From a virus, in the IMG/VR virus record IMGVR_UViG_3300032046_006284, positions 1 to 36,045 of that record: 36,045 bases of DNA; one strand, 5' to 3'. The notes beneath the pieces were generated by a model. That model was not told where the DNA came from, did not search any database, and saw only the letters and a program-made list of their open reading frames with translations. How positions within the stretch are numbered: the stretch's first letter is position 1; every line of letters begins with the position of its first letter. The position numbers and the translations under genes are program-made. This document shows, piece by piece, positions 23,391 to 34,069 of the stretch.

Positions 23391-24113
23391 ATGGACCGCA
23401 GACAAGTGATCAAGGCATTCGAGCGTCTGGCGGTATCGTTGGAGTGGCGCGTATTGAATCGTGAAGAGATGAACCTGTTGCTTGCCAAAGTGTGCGGTCA
23501 ATTCGACGGCGGTTCGCCGCCAAATCAAAAGGCCCTCAATCTGGCCGTCATGGCTGAATACCACGCCATCGCCGATGTATTGTGCCCGACGGAACGTGTT
23601 GCCAAGGCTCTCTTGGGTGGCGATTCCTTCGACGACGATCCCGAATGGATACCCTTCGAGAAGGTTCTCGCGATCCTTACGCCTCTTCTGTTGGAGATTC
23701 ACTTCATCGACCGTTGTTTAGGGGCCATGAGGACCCTTGCCTGGCCCTACCCTTCCATTGCCAAGCAGTACAATGCTGTGCTGCCGTCTCTTGCCTCCAC
23801 CGCGCTCGCCAGCGAAGAACTCGGGGCGCTTCTTGGGAAGTTTCACGAATTCCGCGAACTTATGCGACGAGCACTATCCACTGATACACAGGCACATTGT
23901 GCATGGTTCCGCAATCTGCTTAATGGGAAAGATACTTGGCGGTTAGATCACGCGGCCCTGGCCGTAATGGCCAAGTGTCTTGAGCGCGCACCTGACGTGC
24001 GTTTCGAAGGACGGGGGGAACAGTTCGCGCTTCTCCGTGATCGTTGGAGCGACGTCAAGCAATTCCTGGCCGGCCGAGTCAAAGCATGCCAGTTCATTCG
24101 GAGCACCACGTGA
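23391..24113 (+). CDS. cargo operon gene 1: all-helical protein of unknown family
   Basis: 240 residues, soluble, predicted almost entirely helical, with no signal peptide or membrane span. Segments such as NLAVMAEYHAIADVL, FEKVLAILTPLLLEIHFIDRCLGAMRTLAW and LGALLGKFHEFRELMRRALS suggest a helical bundle. No motif or family recognised. AGGTGG lies 4 bases before the ATG. Gene 2 starts 14 bases after its stop, so they are co-transcribed. Being cytoplasmic, it may be a regulator or cytoplasmic subunit of the membrane system encoded downstream. Confidence 0.75.
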   Translation: MDRRQVIKAFERLAVSLEWRVLNREEMNLLLAKVCGQFDGGSPPNQKALNLAVMAEYHAIADVLCPTERVAKALLGGDSFDDDPEWIPFEKVLAILTPLLLEIHFIDRCLGAMRTLAWPYPSIAKQYNAVLPSLASTALASEELGALLGKFHEFRELMRRALSTDTQAHCAWFRNLLNGKDTWRLDHAALAVMAKCLERAPDVRFEGRGEQFALLRDRWSDVKQFLAGRVKACQFIRSTT

Positions 24114-24127
24114 AAACAGGTGAGACA

Positions 24128-25720
24128 ATGGACACTGCGCACATCAGCGACGTTGATCTGACGCTGTACGCTTCCGGGTATCAGCACTTCTCCCCGGATG
24201 CCCTGCGAGCTTTTCAGATGCACCTGAAAAGTTGCGAGTTGTGCGGCGACAGGCTGGAGCGATACATCGAGTCGGCTGCCTCATCGCAATCGGCCGGAGG
24301 ACATTCAAGCGACGGCGGCATTCAGCATAGCCTCGGACCAAGTCCTCGTCACACGAAGCCGCTGTCGACACCCCACACGCCGAAAGCGGAAAACGACGCG
24401 CCTGTGTTCAGGTTCCTGCGGAGAATGGCCACCGTCGATGCGGCTCGATGGTCGAGATGGGCGTTGGCTGCGTGCTTGGTGCTGGCCTGCGGACTGGTTT
24501 GGGCCGGTAACGAGATTCACAGCAGATACGTCCAGAATCTCCGGGACCTCCAAGAGATCACAAGGCTTCGCCAGGAAGCGGCCAAGTCACAGGCGCAATA
24601 TGACCAGGCGTGGTCCGCGCTCCGGTTCGAGGATGTCGTCAAGCCCGTAATCCGCATCCTGCCGGCCGAATCTGGCGGCAAGCCCAATCGGGTCCGCGTG
24701 GAGCTTTCGCCACGGATCGAGGAGGGGTTGGTGCGAGACGTGTCTGTTGGCTGGGGCGATGCGGAAGCCGCTTGGGAACCCATTTACGAGGCCCATGGAA
24801 CGGCCAGGGGCTTCCAGGCCGTTCACGAGTATCAATTGCCGCCTGCCGGCCAGACTCGTCAGTGGACTCTGCGAGTTCTCTATGCCGTGCCGGATGCCGT
24901 GGCAGCCGCACGGAGGCTCACGCCGGACCAACTGACCTCGGCCTGTCAGGTCGAGGCCACCGCGGACGGACTTCGCCTGCTGGTCGGGACCGATGTCAAG
25001 GGACCCGCACCTGAACTGGCGGCGCCGGGAGGGTTCAAAGTGGCTTGGCTGACCCCGACGTCGGGTGCCGAGGTGGGCTGGAAAGTCAGGGTGACAGTCC
25101 AGTCGCCATCGGCCACGGAACTCCTGACGCTCCTGGTGCGTCCCGTCTCCGGGAACACGTTCTATGTTCAATCAGGTGCCCGTCGCCTGCCGGCTGGGAC
25201 GCCGGAATCGTTTGACGTCCAACTGGGCGGCGGACCGGAATCGGCCATTGGTGCGGATTTTGACATCGTGGCCGTCTGCGATAGCAGTTTCCTTCCCAGC
25301 CGGTGGTCCCTGGACGTCAGCCAAGTGCCGCATTCGGCGATAGCCGCCCGAATCACGGTTCGAAAGACGGCCGGAACAATCCGCGTTGCCGAGGCAGAAA
25401 AGAAGTCGCCGGATGCCGTCGACGTTGAGGGCGCAATCTGGACCACGCACGGCGGTGCCCTGCTGACGAAGGAAGACGGCCACTACCGGGTACTGAAGGC
25501 ATTTCCGCCCGCAATCGACGGCAATCGCTTTTCTGAATCCTTGCCGGTGAAGGAAGCGGGCCTCCGCGACGTGTATCTGCTTGTCCATCGGGAGGGCGAT
25601 CCAGCCCTGGAAGTCGGCCAGACACTGGCTGATTTGCCCCCTGAGTCGCGGCTATACAAGTGCGGCATCAGGTCGAACGACGCGCAAACGAAACCTTTGG
25701 AAGAAGGAGATGGAAGATGA
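24128..25720 (+). CDS. cargo operon gene 2: membrane protein with HxxxCxxC zinc motif and Ig-like domain
   Basis: 530 residues. The cytoplasmic N-terminus has HLKSCELCGDRLERYI (H32, C36, C39), the zinc signature of ZAS anti-sigma factors. A single membrane span lies at about 110-128 (SRWALAACLVLACGLVWAG), followed by a short coiled coil (EITRLRQEAAKSQAQYDQ) and a large extracytoplasmic region. Within that, WLTPTSGAEVGWKVRVTVQS begins an Ig-like module related to one in gene 3. No known enzyme motif. It could sense an envelope signal and pass it to a sigma factor, or simply anchor the complex. The ATG at 24128 has AGGTGA 5 bases upstream. The stop overlaps the next start as ATGA. Confidence 0.75.
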   Translation: MDTAHISDVDLTLYASGYQHFSPDALRAFQMHLKSCELCGDRLERYIESAASSQSAGGHSSDGGIQHSLGPSPRHTKPLSTPHTPKAENDAPVFRFLRRMATVDAARWSRWALAACLVLACGLVWAGNEIHSRYVQNLRDLQEITRLRQEAAKSQAQYDQAWSALRFEDVVKPVIRILPAESGGKPNRVRVELSPRIEEGLVRDVSVGWGDAEAAWEPIYEAHGTARGFQAVHEYQLPPAGQTRQWTLRVLYAVPDAVAAARRLTPDQLTSACQVEATADGLRLLVGTDVKGPAPELAAPGGFKVAWLTPTSGAEVGWKVRVTVQSPSATELLTLLVRPVSGNTFYVQSGARRLPAGTPESFDVQLGGGPESAIGADFDIVAVCDSSFLPSRWSLDVSQVPHSAIAARITVRKTAGTIRVAEAEKKSPDAVDVEGAIWTTHGGALLTKEDGHYRVLKAFPPAIDGNRFSESLPVKEAGLRDVYLLVHREGDPALEVGQTLADLPPESRLYKCGIRSNDAQTKPLEEGDGR

Positions 25721-26316
25721 GACTGACAAATGTGAAGCCAAGAGTGGGACGATGGTTTGTCCTGTTGGGCACGATAGCCATCGCCGCTTGCCTGGTCGGA
25801 TCGGCCGCTCAAGGCCAGGACCAGGCGACGGGCGTTTCGACGGCGGAACTGCTCCAGCGTATTGCGGCCCTGGAGAAGCGTGTGGCCGCGCTGGAGGAGC
25901 AAGTTGCCGCCCTCAAGAAGGCCGCGCCGAGCTCGCGGCCCGCGGCACAGCCGAAATCCACGGTGGAGATCATCTCCCCGGTGAACGGCGCGGCCGTCGG
26001 CATGAATGTTCTGGTTGAAGGGGTCGTTCATGTCGAGGACATGGGCGAACGGATGGTGGTCGTTGGCGTGCATCCCATGCTGACGAACATGATCTGGATA
26101 CAGCCCCCGCCGCTGAAGGTCGAGAAGGTGGAAGACGGGTATCGCTTCCGTTGCCGTGCCTATTGCGGAACCGAAACCCAAGGCGTCGGTGAGGAATTCG
26201 AGCTGTACGCGATGCTCGCCAAGAAGGGCGCTATCAAGGAAGACGACCAACTGGAAGGTATTCCAAAGGACGCCGAGGCAAGCCCCTCCGTTCTTGTCAC
26301 ACGCAAGAAAGACTGA
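25717..26316 (+). CDS. cargo operon gene 3: exported coiled-coil protein with Ig-like domain
   Basis: 199 residues. N-terminal signal sequence or anchor (RWFVLLGTIAIAACLVGSAAQG), then a regular heptad coiled coil (LLQRIAALEKRVAALEEQVAALKK, about 44-67), a short linker and a beta-rich domain starting at VEIISPVNGAAVGMNVLVEG. That domain aligns by eye with the Ig-like module of gene 2 (SP/TP-x-x-G-x-x-VG start, E/DF-x-x-A-x-L/V end). The coiled coil suggests a dimer or trimer. ATG at 25717 overlaps the gene 2 stop, with AAGGAG 8 bases upstream. The Cys in the signal region lacks a clear lipobox. Confidence 0.75.
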   Translation: MRLTNVKPRVGRWFVLLGTIAIAACLVGSAAQGQDQATGVSTAELLQRIAALEKRVAALEEQVAALKKAAPSSRPAAQPKSTVEIISPVNGAAVGMNVLVEGVVHVEDMGERMVVVGVHPMLTNMIWIQPPPLKVEKVEDGYRFRCRAYCGTETQGVGEEFELYAMLAKKGAIKEDDQLEGIPKDAEASPSVLVTRKKD

Positions 26317-26416
26317 AGGAGTCTGCCGACTCGGTAGCAATGGAAAGTCCTGACTGTTATTCATGGCTTGTATGAGCCTTGACGTAGGCCGAGGATTCCT
26401 TCCAAGGAGAAGGGCA

Positions 26417-27436
26417 ATGAAAGCCAAGGTCGCACTCGCAACTGTTCTTGTCCCCCTGTTCGCGGTACTTGCGGTTTATGCCGGTTTGGCGTGGATCAAC
26501 AACGTCTGCATCGTGACACAATGGGACCCTCAATCGCCCAACAAGGTCTATCACGGGCCCATGCGCTACTTCGACGTTTACGCGGTCGACTTTTCGACCG
26601 CCACCACATTCATTCCTTTCTTCGGTTTTGGGCTGATTGCGGCTGGGCTCATCAGGATCCTCATGAACGCGTCTTCGCGGAACCCAACACCGACGGCATC
26701 GAAATATTTCCCGTTCTTCCTCTGGTACAATCCCATCATGATCAACCTCGGGCTCATCGGGACAGTCTGGGGCCTGATTATGATCGGGTTCTACCCTGAT
26801 AATATTGGCATGAAGGATCTCATCCACTGCCTTAACACCGCGCTCTACTCCACTCTGGTCGCCCTGGTATGGGTGTACACGCTTGTCATCCCGCTGAGGC
26901 GTGTGATGCAGTGGCTCTACAAAGGCGACGCAGCGATTGCCGACCCGCAGGCATCCGACCTCGAGTCCGGGTTCAGAAAACTGGGTAACGCGACTGCCCA
27001 AGCGGGCGGAAACATCGGCGAAATGGCGAAGAGCGCATCTTCGGCCAATGCTGAGATCAACAACATGACGACCGCGATGAAGGGCGCCGAGGGCAGAATG
27101 AGCGGCATGTTCGCCAAGCAGAACGAAGTCCTTGATCGCCTGAGTGCGGCAGCCCAGGCTCACCAGAGCCTTCTGGATGAGCACAAGCGGTGGATGCAGA
27201 ATGCTGCCGAAGAGCTTGAAGCGGAGAGGGCACAGAGGCAGAAGGCGGAACAGGATCGGAATGACGAGAGGCAGTGCCGCGAGAAGGTGGAAAAGGATGC
27301 GCAGGCCGCTGCGAAGGAGCGGGATGACGAGAGGGCACGCAGGCTGAAAGCGGATCAGGATCGCGACGTCGCCAACGCGGCACTTGACAAGACCAGGGAC
27401 CAACTGAGGAAAGTCAAGAAGCTCGTCACGGAATGA
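26417..27436 (+). CDS. cargo operon gene 4: MotA/TolQ/ExbB-type channel subunit with coiled-coil tail
   Basis: 339 residues. Four predicted membrane spans (about 5-27, 64-82, 104-125, 140-160). The last two carry the family hallmark: INLGLIGTVWGLIM and TALYSTLVALVWVYTLVIP, with Thr116 and Thr146 at the positions of the ion-path threonines of ExbB. From residue 170 to the end is a cytoplasmic tail, first Ala/Ser/Met-rich, then a charged coiled coil (EELEAERAQRQKAEQDRNDERQ...). ExbB/MotA proteins form pentamers that turn ion flow into movement; a long tail of this sort is seen in ZorA of the Zorya defence system, but no other Zorya gene is near. AAGGAG lies 7 bases before ATG at 26417. Confidence 0.8.
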   Translation: MKAKVALATVLVPLFAVLAVYAGLAWINNVCIVTQWDPQSPNKVYHGPMRYFDVYAVDFSTATTFIPFFGFGLIAAGLIRILMNASSRNPTPTASKYFPFFLWYNPIMINLGLIGTVWGLIMIGFYPDNIGMKDLIHCLNTALYSTLVALVWVYTLVIPLRRVMQWLYKGDAAIADPQASDLESGFRKLGNATAQAGGNIGEMAKSASSANAEINNMTTAMKGAEGRMSGMFAKQNEVLDRLSAAAQAHQSLLDEHKRWMQNAAEELEAERAQRQKAEQDRNDERQCREKVEKDAQAAAKERDDERARRLKADQDRDVANAALDKTRDQLRKVKKLVTE

Positions 27437-27451
27437 ACAAGGGAGACTGCC

Positions 27452-28312
27452 ATGAACAACATACTGCAACTCATAAGGGAGCGTTTCGGCGGCTCTGACG
27501 AGGAGACTGGCATGACAGAGGCGCTCTCGAACATGGTGCAGATCACCATGGCGGCGCTCATGATATTCATCATGATATCGGTGCTCTTCATCGCCAAGTC
27601 CAGGGCCGAGGTCGAGGAACTCAAGGGAAAGCTGCCATACTACGTGAACAGCCTAGAACAGATCAGGAACACTGAACCTGGAATGGCTCACACGGAGCGC
27701 GAGCAGGCGCTCATCGAAGTCCAGCGGCAGAAGCTTCTGAGAGCCCTGGATGCGCTGGAGTCTGAGACCCGGACAAAACTGGCGCTCAGTGTGTTTGCCA
27801 GGAGCAATAACGACGGCAGCATTGATTACGCCGTAGACGGCGTGCTTGTCGGCGACAAGGTCTCGGACAGGCACTTCATCGAAGGCTGCAAATTTGCCTC
27901 GCAGAACCTACCGTACCACGACAGGATTTGCCAAGACTGGCTCACCTGCGTGCTTCTCAGGTCTGAGATGACGCTGAGAGACAGCCCCGGCAACATCATC
28001 GTCGGCCAGACTCCACAGATCGTGGAAGAGGGCAACGAATCATGGCTGAAAGAAGAGATCAGGAAGAGGATTGACGGGCTCTACAAGGACACATGCTCGT
28101 TGCAGCGCGCAGTCCTCGCCCGGCTTCAGAGCTTCTACAGGAGCAACCAAGAGGCGCTGAAGGGGACCGAGGTCTACGGGTTAGTAACGAGCTACTTCTC
28201 GGCCAAGCCTGAAGAGCGTAGCAGTATGGTCTCCAGGATCAGCAGCGAACTCTACAGGCAGGCTAAATCTGTGTTTGAGCAGCAGGGCGTTCCGCTGCTC
28301 AGCGGCGTGTAG
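27452..28312 (+). CDS. cargo operon gene 5: single-span partner of the channel subunit
   Basis: 286 residues with a short cytoplasmic N-terminus, one membrane span (about 25-48, LSNMVQITMAALMIFIMISVLFIA), then a soluble, mostly helical domain. The topology, and the place directly after an ExbB-like gene, are those of ExbD/MotB/ZorB stator partners. However, the Asp that these partners carry in the span is absent (Asn and Gln are found instead), and no OmpA-type peptidoglycan-binding motif is visible. It may be a diverged or non-conducting partner. GGGAG lies 7 bases upstream of ATG; the gap to gene 4 is 15 bases. Arg is often encoded by AGG, unlike the phage genes. Confidence 0.7.
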   Translation: MNNILQLIRERFGGSDEETGMTEALSNMVQITMAALMIFIMISVLFIAKSRAEVEELKGKLPYYVNSLEQIRNTEPGMAHTEREQALIEVQRQKLLRALDALESETRTKLALSVFARSNNDGSIDYAVDGVLVGDKVSDRHFIEGCKFASQNLPYHDRICQDWLTCVLLRSEMTLRDSPGNIIVGQTPQIVEEGNESWLKEEIRKRIDGLYKDTCSLQRAVLARLQSFYRSNQEALKGTEVYGLVTSYFSAKPEERSSMVSRISSELYRQAKSVFEQQGVPLLSGV

Positions 28313-28339
28313 CGTGCTGAAAGCGGGAAGGAGAAGGCG

Positions 28340-30691
28340 ATGAGGTACACAGGACTCATTACAGCTGCGGCCATGCTGTTGCTGACTACGTTATGCCTGG
28401 GCAGCGACGGAGACATGTCGGCCAAGAGCGAAAACGCGAAGCTGACCGCTGAGCTTCTTGTGGGCAGGCTCGATGAGAGCCTGAAGACCCAGGCCGTCGA
28501 TGAGGCCCCGCTCTGTAAGGAGATGAGCGACAACAAGGAGAAGCACAGGAACCCAGGGGACAGCCAAAACATCCTGAAACAGGTCGTGGAGAACAGCCTT
28601 CGCCAGTGGCGCAGCGGCGAGGTCGATCGCATCATTAGACAGCTCGATTCCAACAAGCCGGAGAATGTCAGCAGCTGGTTCACCGAGGAGGAGAAGACGA
28701 CGTTCATGCGCTGCCCCGACGATGCAATCAAGCAGAACATGGGCAAGAGTTTCGCCCCGCTGTTTGATATGGTGAGGAAGAGGATCTGCAGCGATCAGTG
28801 GGACAGGATGCTCCGCGATGTATACCCGACTGAGCAGGAGTTCGAGTCAACCGATCATGGGAAGCTGCGTGGCATGCTGGTCGACAGGCTTGTGAAGAGA
28901 CAGAGCGAACCCGTCTTTGAAGAGAACAAGGCTCTGCTGGGAAGCAGCTTCGTCGCCCCCATCATCGCCGACGCCCAGGACCAACTGAAGCGACAGAAAG
29001 AAACCGTCGAGAAGTCGAACGGCGGCAGCGCACTCATGCCAGGCGAAATCAGCAAGTCCCTGGGAGACGAGATCAATGCCCTCAGAGACTCCCTGAGGAA
29101 ATCCAAGGAGGGCGCCAAAGTTGCGAGCAAGGTTTATGATGTCTTCCCCTCCGTTGCGAGGAGTATTCCTGATCGGGCAAGTGGCCTTGCAGCCGAGAAG
29201 TTCGCTGCAACACTGTCAGGCCTGGCGTGCCCCGTCGGCAAGGACGCCGTGAAGTCCATGATCAGTGGCAACGTGGCTGCGCATTCCAAGAAGGACAACA
29301 GTTGGAACCTCTGTTGGCAAGCTCTCGCATCAGGCATCCAGGACCAAGGTGTGGCAAAGCATGCCGAGACAGTGCCTGAAGAGAAACGGCAGGAGTTCCA
29401 GAAGTTCCTTGCGAGTCTGATCGCAGGCAATGAGTTGTGCAGGGGCGCCATGAGCAAGCTGATCGAGCGCAGCCTGGGCACGTCTTTTGCCGAGGCCAGG
29501 GAAGAGATCTCAAGCGAGCAGTTCCAGGGTTCCTTCGGCCCGCTTGCCACCTTCGCATGGTGTCCGGAAGACAAAGAGATTGACGGCCGCTACAACCTGT
29601 CGTCTGTTGAAGTTGCGGAACCCCTGAAGATGCCCGGCATCTCCCCGAAAGGATTTGAGGCATCCAGCCTGCTTGAGGAAACCGGCCAGAAGGTTCTGGA
29701 GGCAGAGAAGGTTCTGATTAATGATGGCTTGGCAGCCATGAGAGCCCAGATGGTGATCGTCGAGAAAGTCGAACCCGCCATCAAGAGCCAGCTCAAGGCG
29801 ATGATTAGCCTGCCCAAGCCGGATGACCTGGCAAGGTCCTACGCCGAGAGGGTCGAAAGAGAATGGGGCGGAGTTCCACCTCCAAGACACACGACAGCCT
29901 TGGGCGGCCCGAAAATATACAGCAGCCTCTTCCAGCGCGTGATCGACGACATTCGGAGAAGGGCGAAGGACATGCTGCCTTTGGAAGTCGCTCGCCGCGC
30001 CGACGAGAAAGAGCAGAAAGAGGCTAAGGAAGCCATGGCCAAGGCCGAGTCTGAGAAGGCGGCAGCAGCAAGAGCCGAAGCCGAGAAAGCAGCTGCAGCA
30101 AGAGCCCAGGGTGGCCAGGGAAACGGCAATGCCGGAGGAGCTGGCAGCACAGGGCAGGGGAAGGCAGGAGGCGGCGGCGAAGGTTCCGGCGGCGGTATTG
30201 GCGGCGGGACCGGAGGCGGAGCAGGACCCGGAGGAGGCGGCGGAGCCGAAGGTGGCGGACAGCGCCCTGTGGATACGATAATCGACATGGACTACAATGC
30301 AGGGAGGATCACGGCGAAGGTGCTGTTCCCGAAGAAGGGCACCGAAACCTTCGAGTTCGTGTTGGGCGAAGGAGGCGAGATTGACCCGGCTACCCTCGCG
30401 GCCTCCATGCAGAATGCGCAGGGGCTCTTTGAGGCCTGGCTTAAGACCTTCGGAAATGTGGAGAAGGAAACCAGCCTGTTTGTGGTAACGAGGGTCTTTG
30501 ACGGCAGGGTGTACTACGGCATTGTCTTCAACTTCAGACAGTGCCTGAAGAACGCCCTCGGTTCTGTCGGCAACAAGAGACTCAAGGTCCATTGGTACGA
30601 CGGGCTCTTTCCCAAGGAGGACAAGGACAAGCGCGAGATCCCTAGCAGGATAAGGATCGAAGCAAGGCCCCTTGGCAGTAGGGAGGTATAG
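28340..30691 (+). CDS. cargo operon gene 6: large exported protein with glycine-rich hinge
   Basis: 783 residues, with an N-terminal signal peptide (TAAAMLLLTTLCLGSDG). Residues 25 to about 560 are charged and helical with no recognised domain. A coiled Ala/Glu/Lys stretch (EKEQKEAKEAMAKAESEKAAAARAEAEK) leads into a glycine-rich hinge (about 600-645), followed by a compact C-terminal domain of about 130 residues (TIIDMDYNAGRITAKVLFPKKGTETFEFVLGEGGEI...). The layout resembles TolA-like or other periplasm-spanning connectors, with a long helix, flexible hinge and globular end. AAGGAG 7 bases upstream of ATG. About half of the Arg codons are AGG or AGA. Role unknown; a link between the motor subunits and an outer target is inference. 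Confidence 0.75.
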   Translation: MRYTGLITAAAMLLLTTLCLGSDGDMSAKSENAKLTAELLVGRLDESLKTQAVDEAPLCKEMSDNKEKHRNPGDSQNILKQVVENSLRQWRSGEVDRIIRQLDSNKPENVSSWFTEEEKTTFMRCPDDAIKQNMGKSFAPLFDMVRKRICSDQWDRMLRDVYPTEQEFESTDHGKLRGMLVDRLVKRQSEPVFEENKALLGSSFVAPIIADAQDQLKRQKETVEKSNGGSALMPGEISKSLGDEINALRDSLRKSKEGAKVASKVYDVFPSVARSIPDRASGLAAEKFAATLSGLACPVGKDAVKSMISGNVAAHSKKDNSWNLCWQALASGIQDQGVAKHAETVPEEKRQEFQKFLASLIAGNELCRGAMSKLIERSLGTSFAEAREEISSEQFQGSFGPLATFAWCPEDKEIDGRYNLSSVEVAEPLKMPGISPKGFEASSLLEETGQKVLEAEKVLINDGLAAMRAQMVIVEKVEPAIKSQLKAMISLPKPDDLARSYAERVEREWGGVPPPRHTTALGGPKIYSSLFQRVIDDIRRRAKDMLPLEVARRADEKEQKEAKEAMAKAESEKAAAARAEAEKAAAARAQGGQGNGNAGGAGSTGQGKAGGGGEGSGGGIGGGTGGGAGPGGGGGAEGGGQRPVDTIIDMDYNAGRITAKVLFPKKGTETFEFVLGEGGEIDPATLAASMQNAQGLFEAWLKTFGNVEKETSLFVVTRVFDGRVYYGIVFNFRQCLKNALGSVGNKRLKVHWYDGLFPKEDKDKREIPSRIRIEARPLGSREV

Positions 30692-32066
30692 CGGGTACAG
30701 CGGCTCGACTGCCGGTTGCGACGGGACCGCCAGCACATTCTGTGAGGAACTCGAAATGAAAACAAGACTCCCAGTTCTGTTTGTCCCTCTCATCGTTGCG
30801 GCTGCACAAAGCATCGCCGCAAACACCCCACCGACGGTAAGAATTGAGAGCCCGAAGGAAGGGTTGAAGGTCAGCGGGGCCGATGACATTTCATTCAAGG
30901 GCAGCGCAACAGACCTTGAGGACGGCGACATTGCGGGAGACAGGCTTGTCTGGACGTCAGACCTAGACAACTCCATTGGAGAAGGCAAGTCATTCGTTTG
31001 TAGGTTGTCCGAAGGCAACCACATCATCATCCTGACTGCCACAGACTCGAATGGCGCAAAGGGCAGGGGCTCGGTGTTTGTCATGGTCGAGGCCAGACCA
31101 AAGCCCGCGGAGACGCCTGTCACGCCAAGACCATCCGAGAAGCCCCAGGCCCAGCCAAGACCGCCGGCTGCGTCCGCGCCTGGAAAGACTCGGCTCGTGG
31201 CCGTCGGCAGGCTGAAAGGCGTCTGCTATGGCCCCTTCCGCGACAACGAGGGCCCCGATGTCGGCGTCTATCCGACAGCGGAAGAGATGGAAGCGGACTT
31301 CTCTTTGGTGCCGAAGGTGGCGTCTGCCGTCAGGACCTATGGGGCTTCAAACACTCCTGGAATGATCCCCGAGCTCTGTGACAAGGCCGGCGTCGACTGT
31401 TACGCAGGGGCATGGCTCGGCAAAGCTGAGGCCGCGAACGCCAAGGAAATCGAGGCATTACTCAAGGCCAGCGCGCAGAGGCTGAAACACACCAGGGCGC
31501 TGATCGTTGGCAACGAAGTTCTCCTGAGGAAAGACCTGAGCGAGGACGAGCTTGTCGGCTACATCAGGCAGGTGAAGAAGGCAACCGAGCTTCCTGTCAC
31601 GACTGCTGAGGACTGGCACCGGTGGCTGAAGCATCCCAGCCTCGCGAACGAGGTTGACTTCCTGCTGGTTCATGCACATCCGTACTGGGAGGGCGTACAT
31701 GTTGAGAATGCGGGGGAGCACGTGTTCAAGGTATGGAAGTACATGATGGCCGCGTTTCCCGGCAAGAGGGTCGTCATCGGCGAGACAGGTTGGCCCTCGG
31801 AAGGCGGCACCGTCGGAGAAGCAGTTGCCGGTAGAGACAACCAGGCACGCTTCATGAGCGACTTTGCGCACCTGGCGGAGAAGGAAGGCATCGAATACTT
31901 CTACTTCGAAGCATTTGATGAGAAGTGGAAGGCCAAATTCGAGGGCAGCGCGGGTGCATGCTGGGGCATCTACAACTCCGACGGTTCACTCAAGAAGCAC
32001 ATGGTGGGCATCGTTACTGTTAACGGCATCACCAGGAAGCCCAGGAAAGTCTCTCGTGTGGACGTT

Positions 32067-32512
32067 TCAGCACCGCTTCTTGTCTACACAGAACCCGGCT
32101 CGGACAGGAACGGGGTCCAGCCTTCCGGATGGACGACGTTCTCGCCACAATTGGCGCTGCCTTGCCCAGTGGGGCTCGGCCGCGATACGGCGGACATGCC
32201 GCTCGGGGATCGGCTCGCCCCCAGCCGTCACCCGCGGCAGGTGGAGCAGTTCCTCCTGGATGTCCGGGGCCAGGTGAAGCAGGTTCATGATCTGCGTCAC
32301 CCGGGCGCGGGTGACGTGGCCCAGGCGGGCGATGTCGGCCTGGTCGCGGACACCGCCCGATTCGAGCAGGCCATCGAAGTGGACCGCCAAGGCCATCAGG
32401 CGCGAGATACGCGGCACACGGCCGGCGGGAGTGTCGCGGACGGGGGCAGGGCCCGCCTCGATTCGGCGTTTGCCCTTATTGGCCATCGAGAAGTGTATCT
32501 GTCGCGTGACGG

Positions 32513-32528
<16 letters not shown>
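32067..32528 (-). CDS. ParB-like HTH protein of the integration module
   Basis: 153 residues. A central HTH (DQADIARLGHVTRARVTQIMNLLHLAPDIQEELLHLP) resembles the ParB/KorB DNA-binding fold, followed by RHVRRIAAEPHWARQRQLW. Proteins of this type are regularly encoded right after the large serine recombinase in such prophages and may control excision or its expression. The start at 32528 overlaps the recombinase stop by 16 bases, AAGG 5 bases upstream. The last about 20 codons after QLW read into the antisense of the cargo gene 7 sequence, so the original C-terminus is probably replaced. Confidence 0.75.

Positions 32529-34065
<1,537 letters not shown>

Positions 34066-34069
<4 letters not shown>

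Noticed and set aside
26417-28312. Assignment of the cargo genes as a Zorya defence system
   Set aside because: Only the channel pair resembles ZorA/ZorB; the partner lacks the membrane Asp and an OmpA-like domain, and no ZorC, ZorD, ZorE, ZorF or ZorG candidate is nearby.
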